A stretch of 64,000 bases of DNA from Alicyclobacillus tolerans (GCF_021739485.1 NZ_JAJFNK010000001.1:124001-188000), one strand, 5' to 3'. Shown: positions 35,106 through 44,319, counted from the first letter of the stretch. The notes: generated by a model from the sequence alone, not told the origin. Program-made: numbers and translations.

Positions 35106-36884
35106 GTGCTGTATTTCGCAGTCTTGGCCCATGACAACGAAGAGTTTTTGAGGTTTCAAGTCGAGAACATCCGTTACTTCAACCCGGGTGCTCAAATCGT
35201 GCTTTACAACTCCAGCGGTGACGAGTCTTTCGGGAGCAAGGCAGGGGTCGAGATTTGTCCATACAGTCGGCGTTTGTATTACGGCGGGGTCGAGAGGTGT
35301 CTCTACGACATCATGCGTTGGCTTGAAGAGACACACGCTGTTTACGACTACCTCGTGTATCTGGACTCGGACGTCCTGTTTATTCGTCACGGTTTTGAAG
35401 ACCACTTGAACTCTTTAATGGAAGGGTACGATTTTATTGGGCACCACTATGAAATTTTCTCGCCCATCGAAACTGCGAACAAATGGATACCAGGACAGGA
35501 TATGGTTAATAGGTGGGCCCTTTGGCAGCCGTTCTTTGATACCGATTACTTTTGCGGCACTTTCAACCCTGGACAGACTTACCGAAAGTCAATCGTCCAG
35601 CGCATTCTGGGGAATTTCGACTCAGCCGCTTTAGAAAAAATGTTCGAAACCATCCCTGGAGTCAGTTTAGAAGAGATCATTTTCCCCACCTTGGTGACGA
35701 AATACGGAGGGAAAGGCCGCGGCTTTTTGCCGGATCAAGTCACCTATCTGCGTAACGAGGTCCGTCTGACCGCTAAAGAGGTGAAAACCGCCCGCTCATT
35801 GCCAGACGTTCACCTGCTGCACCCGGTCGTCCGGGACTTACAGCACCCTTCCGTCGCATGGGTTCGGCTATGGAGTACGGACTTGACCGTTTCCAAGCTG
35901 CTGTCCCAAATGTTCGCCAAAGACAACGAGGAGTTTGTCACTTCAGCTTATCAACAGCTCCTTAACCGTGCGCCGGACCCCAAAGGATTTGCGACTCACC
36001 TGCAGCTTTTAAATACACAGCGTGTAAAATCGGCCGTGGTTCAGTCGATGGTGCGTTCTGATGAGTTTGCCTCGCTGGTGGCGTCAGACACGACTGGTCT
36101 TGCGTCGGCCAACCTGCAAAACGATGTTCGGGCGACGGCCGTCGAAAGGTTACAGGCCTGGTCTCAGACCGACGACAGAGAGTGCATTGGCGGCTGGTAC
36201 CAGGAAATTCTCAACCGGCGACCGGACGAATCAGGGTTGCAAACCCATCTGGACATGTTGGCCTCCGGCTGTTCGAAGCGCGACGTCGCGGCTTCTATTT
36301 TGCTGTCGGGCGAAGCACTGGCTCAATTTGATGTAGTTTCCTCTGGGGGACAAAATTCATCGGTTTCCGAGGCCGCGGAGTTCACGGCATCGGAAACCGC
36401 CGCTGCCCCTCCCCAAACAGCTCCGGACGTGATGAAGATTCTTCAGGAACTTTGGAGATACGACGGGGATGCGTTTATCAAACAGCTGTACCTGGCCGTT
36501 TTCGGCGTCCGTCCCGGACGCAAGGCGGTTCGCCGCTACCAGCGCCTTTATTTCAAGCACTGTAATGCCCGCGGAGGTTCATGTCGGCTTGAAAAACAGC
36601 AACTGACGTTCGACTTGCTGACTCGGTTGGAGACCGTTACGGGGTCACCCAAGCATCGCGTCAAGGCCAGAGGTGGACGGTTGACCCGCGCGCTTGTCGG
36701 CATTACCCGCCTGGATGGCGACGCGTTTGTGGTGCAAACCTACCGTCAGGTTCTCGGACGAGAACCTGATTCAGAAGGCCTTTCTGTTCACCGCCGTATG
36801 CTCGCCGGCGGCGTCGACAAATGGGTCATCCTCAAAGGGATCCTCCAGTCTCAAGAGGTCCAAGGGTGGCTTCACGGGCTGTGA
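35106..36884 (+). CDS. glycosyltransferase-like protein with DUF4214 repeats
   Basis: A 592-residue protein. Residues 1-250 look like a GT-A type transferase with YLVYLDSDVLF (DSD metal site near 87-89), GQDMVNRWALW and FCGTFNPGQTY. Residues about 277-325, 360-408, 457-520 (divergent) and 541-590 are DUF4214 repeats, the last a near-ideal YRQVLGREPDSEGL form. In the 904-residue neighbour the repeats precede the enzyme; here they follow it. GTG at 35106 lies after AAAGGAGGGGG. Its last 114 bases overlap the convergent gene at 36771-38816. Confidence 0.72.
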   Translation: MLYFAVLAHDNEEFLRFQVENIRYFNPGAQIVLYNSSGDESFGSKAGVEICPYSRRLYYGGVERCLYDIMRWLEETHAVYDYLVYLDSDVLFIRHGFEDHLNSLMEGYDFIGHHYEIFSPIETANKWIPGQDMVNRWALWQPFFDTDYFCGTFNPGQTYRKSIVQRILGNFDSAALEKMFETIPGVSLEEIIFPTLVTKYGGKGRGFLPDQVTYLRNEVRLTAKEVKTARSLPDVHLLHPVVRDLQHPSVAWVRLWSTDLTVSKLLSQMFAKDNEEFVTSAYQQLLNRAPDPKGFATHLQLLNTQRVKSAVVQSMVRSDEFASLVASDTTGLASANLQNDVRATAVERLQAWSQTDDRECIGGWYQEILNRRPDESGLQTHLDMLASGCSKRDVAASILLSGEALAQFDVVSSGGQNSSVSEAAEFTASETAAAPPQTAPDVMKILQELWRYDGDAFIKQLYLAVFGVRPGRKAVRRYQRLYFKHCNARGGSCRLEKQQLTFDLLTRLETVTGSPKHRVKARGGRLTRALVGITRLDGDAFVVQTYRQVLGREPDSEGLSVHRRMLAGGVDKWVILKGILQSQEVQGWLHGL

Positions 36885-38816
36885 CTTCGGTGCGCGCTCC
36901 GGCCCCGGTGCCGGCTCCTGCAGTGGGTCCGGCGGTGGAGGTACCTGTTGGTCCGCGCGTGGTGCTGTGTTTTCCTCATGGACCTGTGATTGTGCCTCTT
37001 GTATTGCCGCCGTCAGGACCAGCAATTTACGCGGTTGCGGGAACCCTCCGCGAGGTCCTTTGCGAGCGAACAGCAGTGCCAGGGCCTCGACGTGATCGCC
37101 GATCACCATTTGCTCCAGCAAAGAACCGTGCCTCCTGGCGTGAAGCTTGGGACGGTAGCGGTTGCGCGAAATCACGTTGACGAAGCAAGCCGGTTTGACG
37201 GATAGCCCGCTCGTCACCGCTCGAACCAAGGCTTTTGGCGGAACAGCCAGTTCAACGGCTGGAATGGTTTCCAGTGCCTTTTGGCTGAGGGCGTGTGGGA
37301 CGGCTGTAAGTGAAGCGGCGCCGAGGTCCGGCCGGCAAAGGGCAATGTTGAGAAACAACTTCATGGTCGAAACTGGGTCGCGCAGTTGAGAACGTTTCAA
37401 CTTTCGCGACAGATGGTTGAGTGCGACGTCCACATGCTGACTCAGCACCCGGTTCGCAAACACTCGCAACAGATTTGGGGGTACGGCGAAATCGGCATCG
37501 GATACCAAAAGACACTGCGGCTGCCCGGCAATTAAGGCTCCCACTGAACGTCCGACATCATGGCCAAGTGACTGAGAAAAAGAGCACACTGCACCTCCGT
37601 GGGCTTGTGCAACGCGTCGGGTGCCGTCTTTCGAGCCGTTGTCGACGACCAAAATGGGATTTGCACGAACCTGTTTCAACGAACGCAGGACGCTACGGAT
37701 GGTTTTTGCTTCATTGCGTGCCGGCACGACGGCCGCGATCCTTGGAGGGGGTGTTTCATTTCCCTGTTCGGCAAGATTGCCGCTGTGGTCCGTTGCGGCA
37801 GAGCCGGGTTGGACCTGTTCGACGACGTTGCGCTGGCGATACAGGTCAGAGAACCCGCCTCTCTGCCCTTTGACTTGAACGATGTGGTGAATGGCTTCCA
37901 AGTGGTCGCCAATAATCACGTCTTTGGTCTGATAGTTTGTTCGAAACCGCGGTTTCCAGCGGTTGCGCGAACCCACGTCGACATAGTGGCACGCCACGAC
38001 TTTCATGCCCGCGAGCACAGCTTTGGCTTGCGCCAAAGGCGGAACGGCGAGAGACGGGATTCCGATTTTCTCCAGAGCGCTCCGGCGTATGGCATGGGGA
38101 ACTGCCGTGAGGGAACTCGCTTTCAAGTCGCGGCGGCGCAGCACCATGTTCAGCGCCCGTTTCGCCGCGGCCGTGGGATGGTCAAAAAACCGGCTGGCAG
38201 GGAGAGGGTAGGTGTTGAGCGCGACGTCCGCACCGCGCTCCAGTGCCCGCACAAACGGAACGAGGTCTTGACGCCTCCATATAATATCGCCATCGAGAAA
38301 CAGCAGGTATTTGCCTTGCGCCGCCGCAGCCCCAACGGCCCGCCCGGTATCGTGGCCCAATTTTTCCGAGAACTCCAGCACGCGCGCACCGGCTTGGCGG
38401 GCCACCGCTGCCGTGTTGTCGCCGCATCCGTTGGCGACCACAACAATTTCTTGGACCCGCTTCCAGCGTTTCAACCGCGGGAGGGTCCGCTTCAGTGTCG
38501 AAGCTTCATTGCAGGCGGGAATGACAATGCTGACGCAGCGTTCCACCGTTTGCAGCCTCGGCGAGCTTTTCTCACGTTTCGTGCGCGGACTGACGTCCTT
38601 AGATGGAGTGCGGGAGGAAGCGCCGAGCTTGTTACGGGTATGACGTGCCGCAACCGCGAGTTGGCGCTTCGTCGGGTGGCGCCAGTGAGGGTGTTGGGCA
38701 CGGCGGCCGGAGTGGCTGCGAATGGCTTGTTTTTTTGGCCCTGTAGCCGAACGCTGTTGCACGAAAAACTCCTCCAAACGGGCAGAAGATGTCGAGTCTG
38801 AGTTGTTATGTCCCAT
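36771..38816 (-). CDS. tandem double GT2 glycosyltransferase
   Basis: A 681-residue protein with a basic N-terminal 90 residues, then two GT2 (GT-A) domains: about 93-315 (CVSIVIPACNEASTLKRTL, LLFLDGDIIW) and about 356-600 (IAAVVPARNEAKTIRSVL, LLVSDADFAV). Both domains share the unusual segment SLTAVPHA-(I/L) followed by an ALE(K/T)I helix and end at an IGDHVEA/IGDHLEA stretch, so they arose by internal duplication. The end is Pro/Glu-rich. Both possible metal sites (DGD and DAD) are present, so both halves may be active. The start ATG is 38816; the 3' end overlaps the neighbouring gene on the opposite strand. Confidence 0.8.
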   Translation of the reverse strand: MGHNNSDSTSSARLEEFFVQQRSATGPKKQAIRSHSGRRAQHPHWRHPTKRQLAVAARHTRNKLGASSRTPSKDVSPRTKREKSSPRLQTVERCVSIVIPACNEASTLKRTLPRLKRWKRVQEIVVVANGCGDNTAAVARQAGARVLEFSEKLGHDTGRAVGAAAAQGKYLLFLDGDIIWRRQDLVPFVRALERGADVALNTYPLPASRFFDHPTAAAKRALNMVLRRRDLKASSLTAVPHAIRRSALEKIGIPSLAVPPLAQAKAVLAGMKVVACHYVDVGSRNRWKPRFRTNYQTKDVIIGDHLEAIHHIVQVKGQRGGFSDLYRQRNVVEQVQPGSAATDHSGNLAEQGNETPPPRIAAVVPARNEAKTIRSVLRSLKQVRANPILVVDNGSKDGTRRVAQAHGGAVCSFSQSLGHDVGRSVGALIAGQPQCLLVSDADFAVPPNLLRVFANRVLSQHVDVALNHLSRKLKRSQLRDPVSTMKLFLNIALCRPDLGAASLTAVPHALSQKALETIPAVELAVPPKALVRAVTSGLSVKPACFVNVISRNRYRPKLHARRHGSLLEQMVIGDHVEALALLFARKGPRGGFPQPRKLLVLTAAIQEAQSQVHEENTAPRADQQVPPPPDPLQEPAPGPERAPKSQPVKPPLDLLRLEDPFEDDPFVDAAGEHTAVNRKAF

Positions 38817-38974
38817 TGCTACAGAATATGCTTGTTTCGGTCGCGCTGTAGAGGACAGGTGTGAGTGAGCGCGATGGCGGGCAAAGAGACGAGGGTAGGA
38901 AGTACGGTGTGCCCCCCTTGCCCTCTTCTAGGGTCCAGCGGAGCAGCGTAGTTTGAATGGCCGAAGTTTGCATG

Positions 38975-39016
38975 GCAAAAAAACAACGTCCAGTCCCCTC
39001 ACAGAGGGTCTGGACG
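38975..39016 (-). terminator. strong terminator of the orphan surface-type protein gene
   Basis: On the minus strand CGTCCAG pairs with CTGGACG, with a further CCCTC/GAGGG stem inside, followed by TTGTTTTTTTG. It lies 20 bases after the stop at 39036. Confidence 0.85.
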
Positions 39017-39035
39017 AAGAGGGCCAGCTATTGAG

Positions 39036-39689
39036 TCAGTCTGCGACATCCTGTGGGTTCGTGACGTAGATGTCTGTAACGAATTGCAACGCTGCTGGAT
39101 TCACATACCCCGGTAGATCGAGTTGGTCGTAGTTGAGTACTTCGAACGAGACGACGACTTTGTACAAATGGGATGGACTGGGAAATGTACCATTGATGGA
39201 GTAGAACCGGATGTTTTGCCAATTGTACGGAAATTGCGTCTCGAAATTGGCTGGGTTTGTTACGTTTCCATCATGGAGTACGCCGTCAGACAGTGATGTG
39301 TGTGTTCCATTGGTAATGTCATACAGGTCGACTCGAGCGTTCAATGCGTTGTCTGCGAAAGCGGTCAAAAACACCACAATGTCGCTGCTACCAGTGGGAT
39401 TGATCGTTCCGCTTGCCATCGCAAAGTACAGGGTTTGGCCCGCAGTTGTGGTGGAACCCCAAATGTACTGAGGGCGTTTCCGGGCAGGCGGTACGTTGGT
39501 CAGAGTTTCGTTGTCGTTCGTAAAAGGTTCCAATCGCGGCCACAGAAAATCACTCGAAGCACGGTCGACGCGAGTCGCTGTGTGTGCAACTCCACCCGCT
39601 AAGGCAAACTCAATCGCGCGCGCTCTAGTATGGGCGACGTAGGTTGAGCGGGCATTGCTGAGTAAACGTTCAAACGGAACGATTGCCAT
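39036..39689 (-). CDS. uncharacterized beta-rich protein
   Basis: A 217-residue protein not assigned to a family. It is rich in Thr, Asn, aromatic and small residues, with repeated short beta-strand patterns (QTLYFAMASGTI, DIVVFLTAFAD, ARVDLYDITNGTHTSL, LYKVVVSFEVLNY), suggesting a beta sandwich as in coat, capsid-like or carbohydrate-binding proteins. It has no signal peptide. ATG at 39689 follows AGGAGGG. It has its own terminator and a decayed paralogue immediately upstream (39904-40119). It sits among surface glycan genes on the same strand. Confidence 0.65.
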   Translation of the reverse strand: MAIVPFERLLSNARSTYVAHTRARAIEFALAGGVAHTATRVDRASSDFLWPRLEPFTNDNETLTNVPPARKRPQYIWGSTTTAGQTLYFAMASGTINPTGSSDIVVFLTAFADNALNARVDLYDITNGTHTSLSDGVLHDGNVTNPANFETQFPYNWQNIRFYSINGTFPSPSHLYKVVVSFEVLNYDQLDLPGYVNPAALQFVTDIYVTNPQDVAD

Positions 39690-39903
39690 GGATATGTTCC
39701 CTCCTGAAGTTGATTGAATGTTGTACGGAAGCCCCGAAACGGTGGGCGATTCTTCCGCCTGACTTCCCCTTTTCCTTTCACCTCCTGGCACTATACCCTA
39801 TGTGATTTCTCCAACCATTTAAAAGGACAGTTGGACAGGCTCATTGGCGGATTTTTAGTAGATTCGATTCTCGTCTAAAATGTGAAAAGTAGCTCCATGA
39901 AAG

Positions 39904-40119
39904 CTACGCATAGTACATGTCTGCGACAAACGACAGGGCAGCAGGGTTCACATAGCCCGGCTCATCGAGCTGGTTGTAGTTAAGCACTTTGAATGACAGC
40001 ACAATCTTGTAGTACTGTCCTCAGGCCCATATGGGCGGTGGACTTTGAATGGAATAAAAACGGACGTTCTGCCAATTGTACGGAAAGCGCGTTTCGTAGT
40101 GGTTCGGGTCAACCAGCAA
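39904..40119 (-). pseudogene. decayed paralogue of the beta-rich protein gene
   Basis: The minus strand encodes a frame similar to the C-terminal third of the 39036-39689 protein: YETRFPYNWQNVRFYSI against FETQFPYNWQNIRFYSI, then VLSFKVLNYNQLDEPGYVN against VVSFEVLNYDQLDLPGYVN, ending FVADMYYA. An in-frame TGA interrupts it after PPPIWA, and the N-terminal two thirds are missing. It is a tandem duplicate in decay. Confidence 0.8.
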
Positions 40120-40140
40120 GAGCAGCACCGGTTGTCCGCA

Positions 40141-40399
40141 TTGATGCATGACTGGTGCTCAATCGTCATGTCATTACGCTATGTCAAGTGGCAGTCGAGT
40201 TAAAAGGACGAATGGACAGGCAAGGACGTGGATTTTTAAGGGGCTGAGGGATACGGGGGTGGCAGCGGGTGAAACGGAGGCATCGTTAAATATGGAGGGG
40301 TAAATTCGGCAGGCAGGCGGACCAAGAGGTGGTTGCGCGCCGGAGGAGCGTACGGTGGGAGGGCAGGAACCCTCCCAGATTTGCTTCTTGGTGCTAAAT
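40141..40399 (-). other. space after the GT4-DNRLRE gene with a proline-rich open frame
   Basis: No start codon or ribosome site is evident, but the minus strand has an open frame after the GT4 stop, in a different phase, encoding VPALPPYAPPARNHLLV and ending MPPFHPLPPPYPSAP at 40236. Its composition looks coding. It could be a frameshifted tail of the upstream gene. Confidence 0.35.
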
Positions 40400-41998
40400 T
40401 TAGCCGGAAATCGTCACCAGCAATCGAGGTTCTCCTGCCGCGGGACGGATGTGAACTCCATGGTTTTTCAACTGAAACCTTTGCCAGTTTTTCGCGAGAT
40501 TCGTGCATGGCCAGACGACGACTTGGTTTGTGCTTCGCGGTTTCAGATTGACCTGGTAGACTGGCACGGTTCGGAGTAAGGGGCGGCGCCTGCGGATGCT
40601 GATCACGTCCCACCCATTGCGGATTCGGCGCACCTGTACCCGCTGTGGACGCCGAAGCCTTGGCGGTCTTTGCACGGGGATGTGCATCACCGCTTTTTGG
40701 ATGGTCACGCCGGCGGGCAGTTCGGCCAGGTTAAACGATACGTACGCACCAAAAACACTGCGATTTTTCAATGCACGTACTCTGTGGTAGCGGTTGGGAC
40801 GAAGCTCCAACGTGAGTGAACTCCCTGGTGCAGGACGCTGAGCCGATGTAAGTCCAGAGGCGGCTGTCGGTTTTGGTAAGGGGAGCTTTTCGGGCAAAGA
40901 CACAAATGGAGCCTCCATGGCTCGCGCCAATCCAGACACAGACAACTCCGCGACGCGGCCCCAGTCCAAGCTTTCCGTTCGAGCCAATCCTCTTTTACGC
41001 AATTGGGCGCGAAGGGCGGGCGAAGACATGACCCGGCGCAGCCCGTGGGCTATGTTGTCGACGTTTTCTGGGTCGACCAGAATTCCCGCGTCTCCCACCA
41101 CTTCAGGCAGAGAGGCGCGGTTGGAGGCGACGACCGGGGTCCCGCACTGCATCGCTTCGATGGCAGGAAGGCCCAGCCCTTCGTACAACGTGGGGAAGGC
41201 CAGTGCCCCAGCGCGATTGTACAGGCGGAGCAACTGGGATTTGGTAATGCGGCCTGCGTACTTTACCCGGTTTTCAATCCCGTATTGCTTGGCTGTGCTC
41301 TTCAGTTGAGCAATGCGCTGCGGCGTCAGATAGTTGACAAGCACCAATTGCCAAGGTTCCGCAAGCCCTGCAGAAGCTATGGAAAAGGCCTGGATTAAAC
41401 GTTCCGTGTTTTTGCGAAAATCATAGGCGTTTGTAGCCAGAACGAACGGCGCATCAATGGCAAACACTTTCTGAAAATCAGCCAAACTGGCGTTCTCCAT
41501 GGGATAAAAGGTTTCGTATGACCCTGTCCCGACGGCGGTGATGGCGTCTCCGTCGAAACCAGCCTGAATGAGGTCCTGGCGCGTAAACGCTGAGATGGCG
41601 AAAAGGTGGTGCAGGTTTTTCAATATCTCGATACGCTGTTCGTAGCTTCTGCGCAGGTCCTGGGTGGGCAGGTAGATGTCCGGCAAACGCAGCGGGATGA
41701 TATCGTAGACGGTCGCCATGACGCGAACGGCGGGAATCTCTCCAGTAAAAAAGGCATCCAAAAATGGTGCCGTCATCGGACTTGGCAGATAAAAGGCGTC
41801 GAGTTGGCTGTCTTGAATGAACTGAGAAACCTGTTGAACATAGTCCGTGCGGCTGTAATTTCTTGACACAGGTTGAAATCGGAACGCTTCGATTTCCGGG
41901 CGCTGAGCCGTGTGGGCAATGTGGTAGAAACTGTAGTTCCCAATACCTTGGTTCACTTCTTCGCGGATGGTATACGACAAATCGAAACCAACGCGCAT
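40400..41998 (-). CDS. GT4 glycosyltransferase with a C-terminal DNRLRE-like domain
   Basis: A 532-residue protein. Residues 1-365 form a GT4 transferase: GIGNYSFYHIAHTA, FVLATNAYDFRKNTERLIQAF, and the donor-site AFPTLYEGLGLPAIEAMQCGTPV. From about 395 a beta-rich domain begins (AYVSFNLAELPAGVTIQKAV, MHIPVQRP, PRLLVTIS), matching the pattern of DNRLRE domains, carbohydrate-associated beta modules normally found on secreted proteins. Their union with a cytosolic GT4 is unusual. ATG at 41998 follows AAAGGAGGGGG. It is in the same orientation and probably the same operon as the GT4 genes upstream. Confidence 0.8.
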   Translation of the reverse strand: MRVGFDLSYTIREEVNQGIGNYSFYHIAHTAQRPEIEAFRFQPVSRNYSRTDYVQQVSQFIQDSQLDAFYLPSPMTAPFLDAFFTGEIPAVRVMATVYDIIPLRLPDIYLPTQDLRRSYEQRIEILKNLHHLFAISAFTRQDLIQAGFDGDAITAVGTGSYETFYPMENASLADFQKVFAIDAPFVLATNAYDFRKNTERLIQAFSIASAGLAEPWQLVLVNYLTPQRIAQLKSTAKQYGIENRVKYAGRITKSQLLRLYNRAGALAFPTLYEGLGLPAIEAMQCGTPVVASNRASLPEVVGDAGILVDPENVDNIAHGLRRVMSSPALRAQLRKRGLARTESLDWGRVAELSVSGLARAMEAPFVSLPEKLPLPKPTAASGLTSAQRPAPGSSLTLELRPNRYHRVRALKNRSVFGAYVSFNLAELPAGVTIQKAVMHIPVQRPPRLRRPQRVQVRRIRNGWDVISIRRRRPLLRTVPVYQVNLKPRSTNQVVVWPCTNLAKNWQRFQLKNHGVHIRPAAGEPRLLVTISG

Positions 41999-42166
41999 CT
42001 GAAAGCCCCCTCCTTTCAGTGTGTATCCCATCGTGTCTGTTGGCGTTTCTGCAGGCGAATCTATGGGCGCGACGTATGGCTGTTAAATGTACCCATTGTA
42101 AGGTTTCTAAGCGCTTGCGGCTTTTGACCCAGGGCGACAGCGCGATTCGGTCCCAACGGGGTCCAT

Positions 42167-43273
42167 TTAAACCAGAGCTTCTCCAACGACTTCTTCCAAG
42201 GCAGAGACAAATGCCCGGGCTGTGCGCCCCCAGTTCCACTCCACGGCTGTTTTGCGCGCATTTTCTCCCTTTTGCAGCAGTTCGCTGCGCTGGGTTACGG
42301 CCCGGCGCATGAGGACCTGAAGCGCTCCTGCATCGGGTTCTGCCCAAAGCTGGTCGGGTCCGTATAAGTCCGTCCACCACAGGCGGGAAGCGGGTTTTAG
42401 TTGATAGGGAATCGGATAACCGCTGTTTGGATTGAAAAAGTCGCTGTGTCCGCCCCAACCGGTCGCCATTACGGGCGTTTGGCATGCCATACTCTCCAGA
42501 ATCGGCAGGCCTACGCCTTCCGCGCGTGTGGGCAAGACAAAGCAGTCCGCGCCTCGGTACATCGCTGCGACCTTTTCGGGCGGCATGGCCTCGACAATGA
42601 GGCGAATGCGCAAATCTCCGGATATCCGATGGTCGTTGAGGACCTTTTGGTACAGTTCGTGCGGAAATTCATTGGCGTTCAACCCGTGCGTTTTCAAAAT
42701 CAAAACGACCGGTTCTTGCGGTGAAAACTCTCGTGCAAACGCCTCTATCAGGACATCCGGACCCTTGCGTTCGGACCACCCAAATACCGAGAGGAAGACA
42801 AACACATCGTCGGGCTCGCCAAAGCGTTCTTTGGGTCCATCCGGGTGATACAAAGACGGATTGACACCGTACGGTGCCAGATAAATCGGGACGTGGACGC
42901 CGCCGTGCCGAAAGGCTTGCTGGTTGAGCGTATTCGGGAGGACCATGGCGTCAGACCGGTTGCACGGAGCGGCCATGGCATGAGGAACCTTGGTGGTTTC
43001 CCACATGACGCAACTCACGGTCTTCACAAACTTCCCGGCGTCCTCCTGCCGTGGCATCGGCTGTTCCGTCAGCAGCACGCAGCGGTCTTTCAGGGGCCGC
43101 TTGACGAGGGATTGGAGTCTCGCCGAGACCTCCGCAGACAAGAAGTCGTAACGCCCTCCGATGGGCTCGAGTTTCAAGTCGACGCCCATGTCCTCCATAG
43201 CAAACGCGATTTCCCGAGCAGAGTTTCCGTATCCTGTTGGCGCGAAAAACTCATGGCGAAATAGAACTTGCAT
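42167..43273 (-). CDS. GT4 glycosyltransferase
   Basis: A 368-residue GT-B transferase starting MQVLFRHEFFAPTGYGNSAR. The C-terminal domain contains VFLSVFGWSERKGPDVLIEAF and CFVLPTRAEGVGLPILESMAC, the donor-nucleotide and sugar site. The region TGWGGHSDFF is shared with its neighbour at 45422-46564 (TGWGGQMEFL), so the two are paralogues. AAGGAGGAG precedes the ATG. Donor may be a GDP-sugar given gmd and manC just upstream in the operon. Confidence 0.88.
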   Translation of the reverse strand: MQVLFRHEFFAPTGYGNSAREIAFAMEDMGVDLKLEPIGGRYDFLSAEVSARLQSLVKRPLKDRCVLLTEQPMPRQEDAGKFVKTVSCVMWETTKVPHAMAAPCNRSDAMVLPNTLNQQAFRHGGVHVPIYLAPYGVNPSLYHPDGPKERFGEPDDVFVFLSVFGWSERKGPDVLIEAFAREFSPQEPVVLILKTHGLNANEFPHELYQKVLNDHRISGDLRIRLIVEAMPPEKVAAMYRGADCFVLPTRAEGVGLPILESMACQTPVMATGWGGHSDFFNPNSGYPIPYQLKPASRLWWTDLYGPDQLWAEPDAGALQVLMRRAVTQRSELLQKGENARKTAVEWNWGRTARAFVSALEEVVGEALV

Positions 43274-43365
43274 CGGGACTCCTCCTTGCCGGTGGTTGCA
43301 TTCCCCGGTCTGTCAACATGGATCTGGCTTCCAAACCAGGCACTGGACGGGCATTGCATCTTTGC

Positions 43366-44319
43366 TTACACTCTCGCCCGCCAGTAGTCTAATGTGTCTG
43401 TGAGCGTTTGTTCAAAAGGAATGGCCGGGGTCCAGCCGGTGGCCTTCTGGAAGCGTGAGAAGTCGCAGTGCAAAATGGGAACGTCGGACGGCCGCATGCG
43501 AGCCGGGTCGCGACGCACTTCAATTTTCTTTGGGCTCATTTTCAACAGCGCCTCTAGGGCATCGCCGATGCGCACGGTAACGCCCGATCCGATGTTGTAC
43601 ACCTCTCCGGGTTCCCCGAGCTGCAAAGCCAGCACGTAGGCGCGAACGACGTCCCGGACATCGGTAAAGTCCCGAATGGCATCCAGGTTGCCGACGTGAA
43701 TGACAGGCTCTTTTTTGCCCGCTTCGATCTCGGCAATTTGCTTAGAAAAATTCGACAGTACAAAGGCTTCGCCGCGGCGTGGACCTTCGTGATTGAAGGT
43801 GCGTGTACGGACGACGTGCAATCCGTAACTCTGGTGGTATTGGTAACCTAGCAGGTCCTGTGCGACTTTGCTGACACCGTACGGGCTCAGCGGCCGCAGT
43901 GGATTGTCTTCTGCGATGGGCGTCTCTTCAGGATATACCATCCCGTATTCCTCACTCGAGCAAGCAATTTGCACCCGGCATCGCAGCTTTTGCTCCCGAA
44001 TTGCCTCAAACAGGTTGATTTGAGACGAAACGTTGTTGACCAGAGTATCCTCTGGCGAGTTCCAGGAGGTGGGGACAAAACTCTGGGCAGCCAGGTGAAA
44101 GATGAAGTCTGGACGGGTAAGGGAAAGCAGTTGGCGCACCGAATTTGCGTCCTTGAGTTCACACTCGACGAGTTGAACGCGGGACTGAATGTCTTGGATG
44201 TGGTCCATGCGGCTGCGCACCCGGTACGTCCCGGATACCGTAAATCCTTGCGCCAACAGGTATTCCGCCAAATGGCTCCCCACGAAACCTGTGATCCCGG
44301 TGACAAGGGCCCTCAATTC
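43366..44319 (-). CDS. gmd: GDP-mannose 4,6-dehydratase
   Basis: An extended short-chain dehydrogenase of 317 residues that converts GDP-mannose to GDP-4-keto-6-deoxymannose, the precursor of GDP-rhamnose, fucose and related sugars. It begins LRALVTGITGFVGSHLAEYL, has FHLAAQSFVPTSW, the active-site CSSEEYGMV segment with SPYGVSK as YxxxK, and FNHEGPRRGEAFV. The last two stretches are specific for the GMD/RMD group. The ATG at 44319 follows GAAAGGGAG. It is placed directly after manC, which supplies its substrate. A GDP-4-keto-6-deoxymannose reductase is not seen nearby. Confidence 0.85.
   Translation of the reverse strand, partial: ELRALVTGITGFVGSHLAEYLLAQGFTVSGTYRVRSRMDHIQDIQSRVQLVECELKDANSVRQLLSLTRPDFIFHLAAQSFVPTSWNSPEDTLVNNVSSQINLFEAIREQKLRCRVQIACSSEEYGMVYPEETPIAEDNPLRPLSPYGVSKVAQDLLGYQYHQSYGLHVVRTRTFNHEGPRRGEAFVLSNFSKQIAEIEAGKKEPVIHVGNLDAIRDFTDVRDVVRAYVLALQLGEPGEVYNIGSGVTVRIGDALEALLKMSPKKIEVRRDPARMRPSDVPILHCDFSRFQKATGWTPAIPFEQTLTDTLDYWRARV

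Noticed and set aside
37599..38801. 400-codon plus-strand open frame opposite the double GT2 gene
   Set aside because: The minus-strand frame encodes clear GT2 motifs; the plus-strand frame has no family features and is its mirror in GC-rich DNA.
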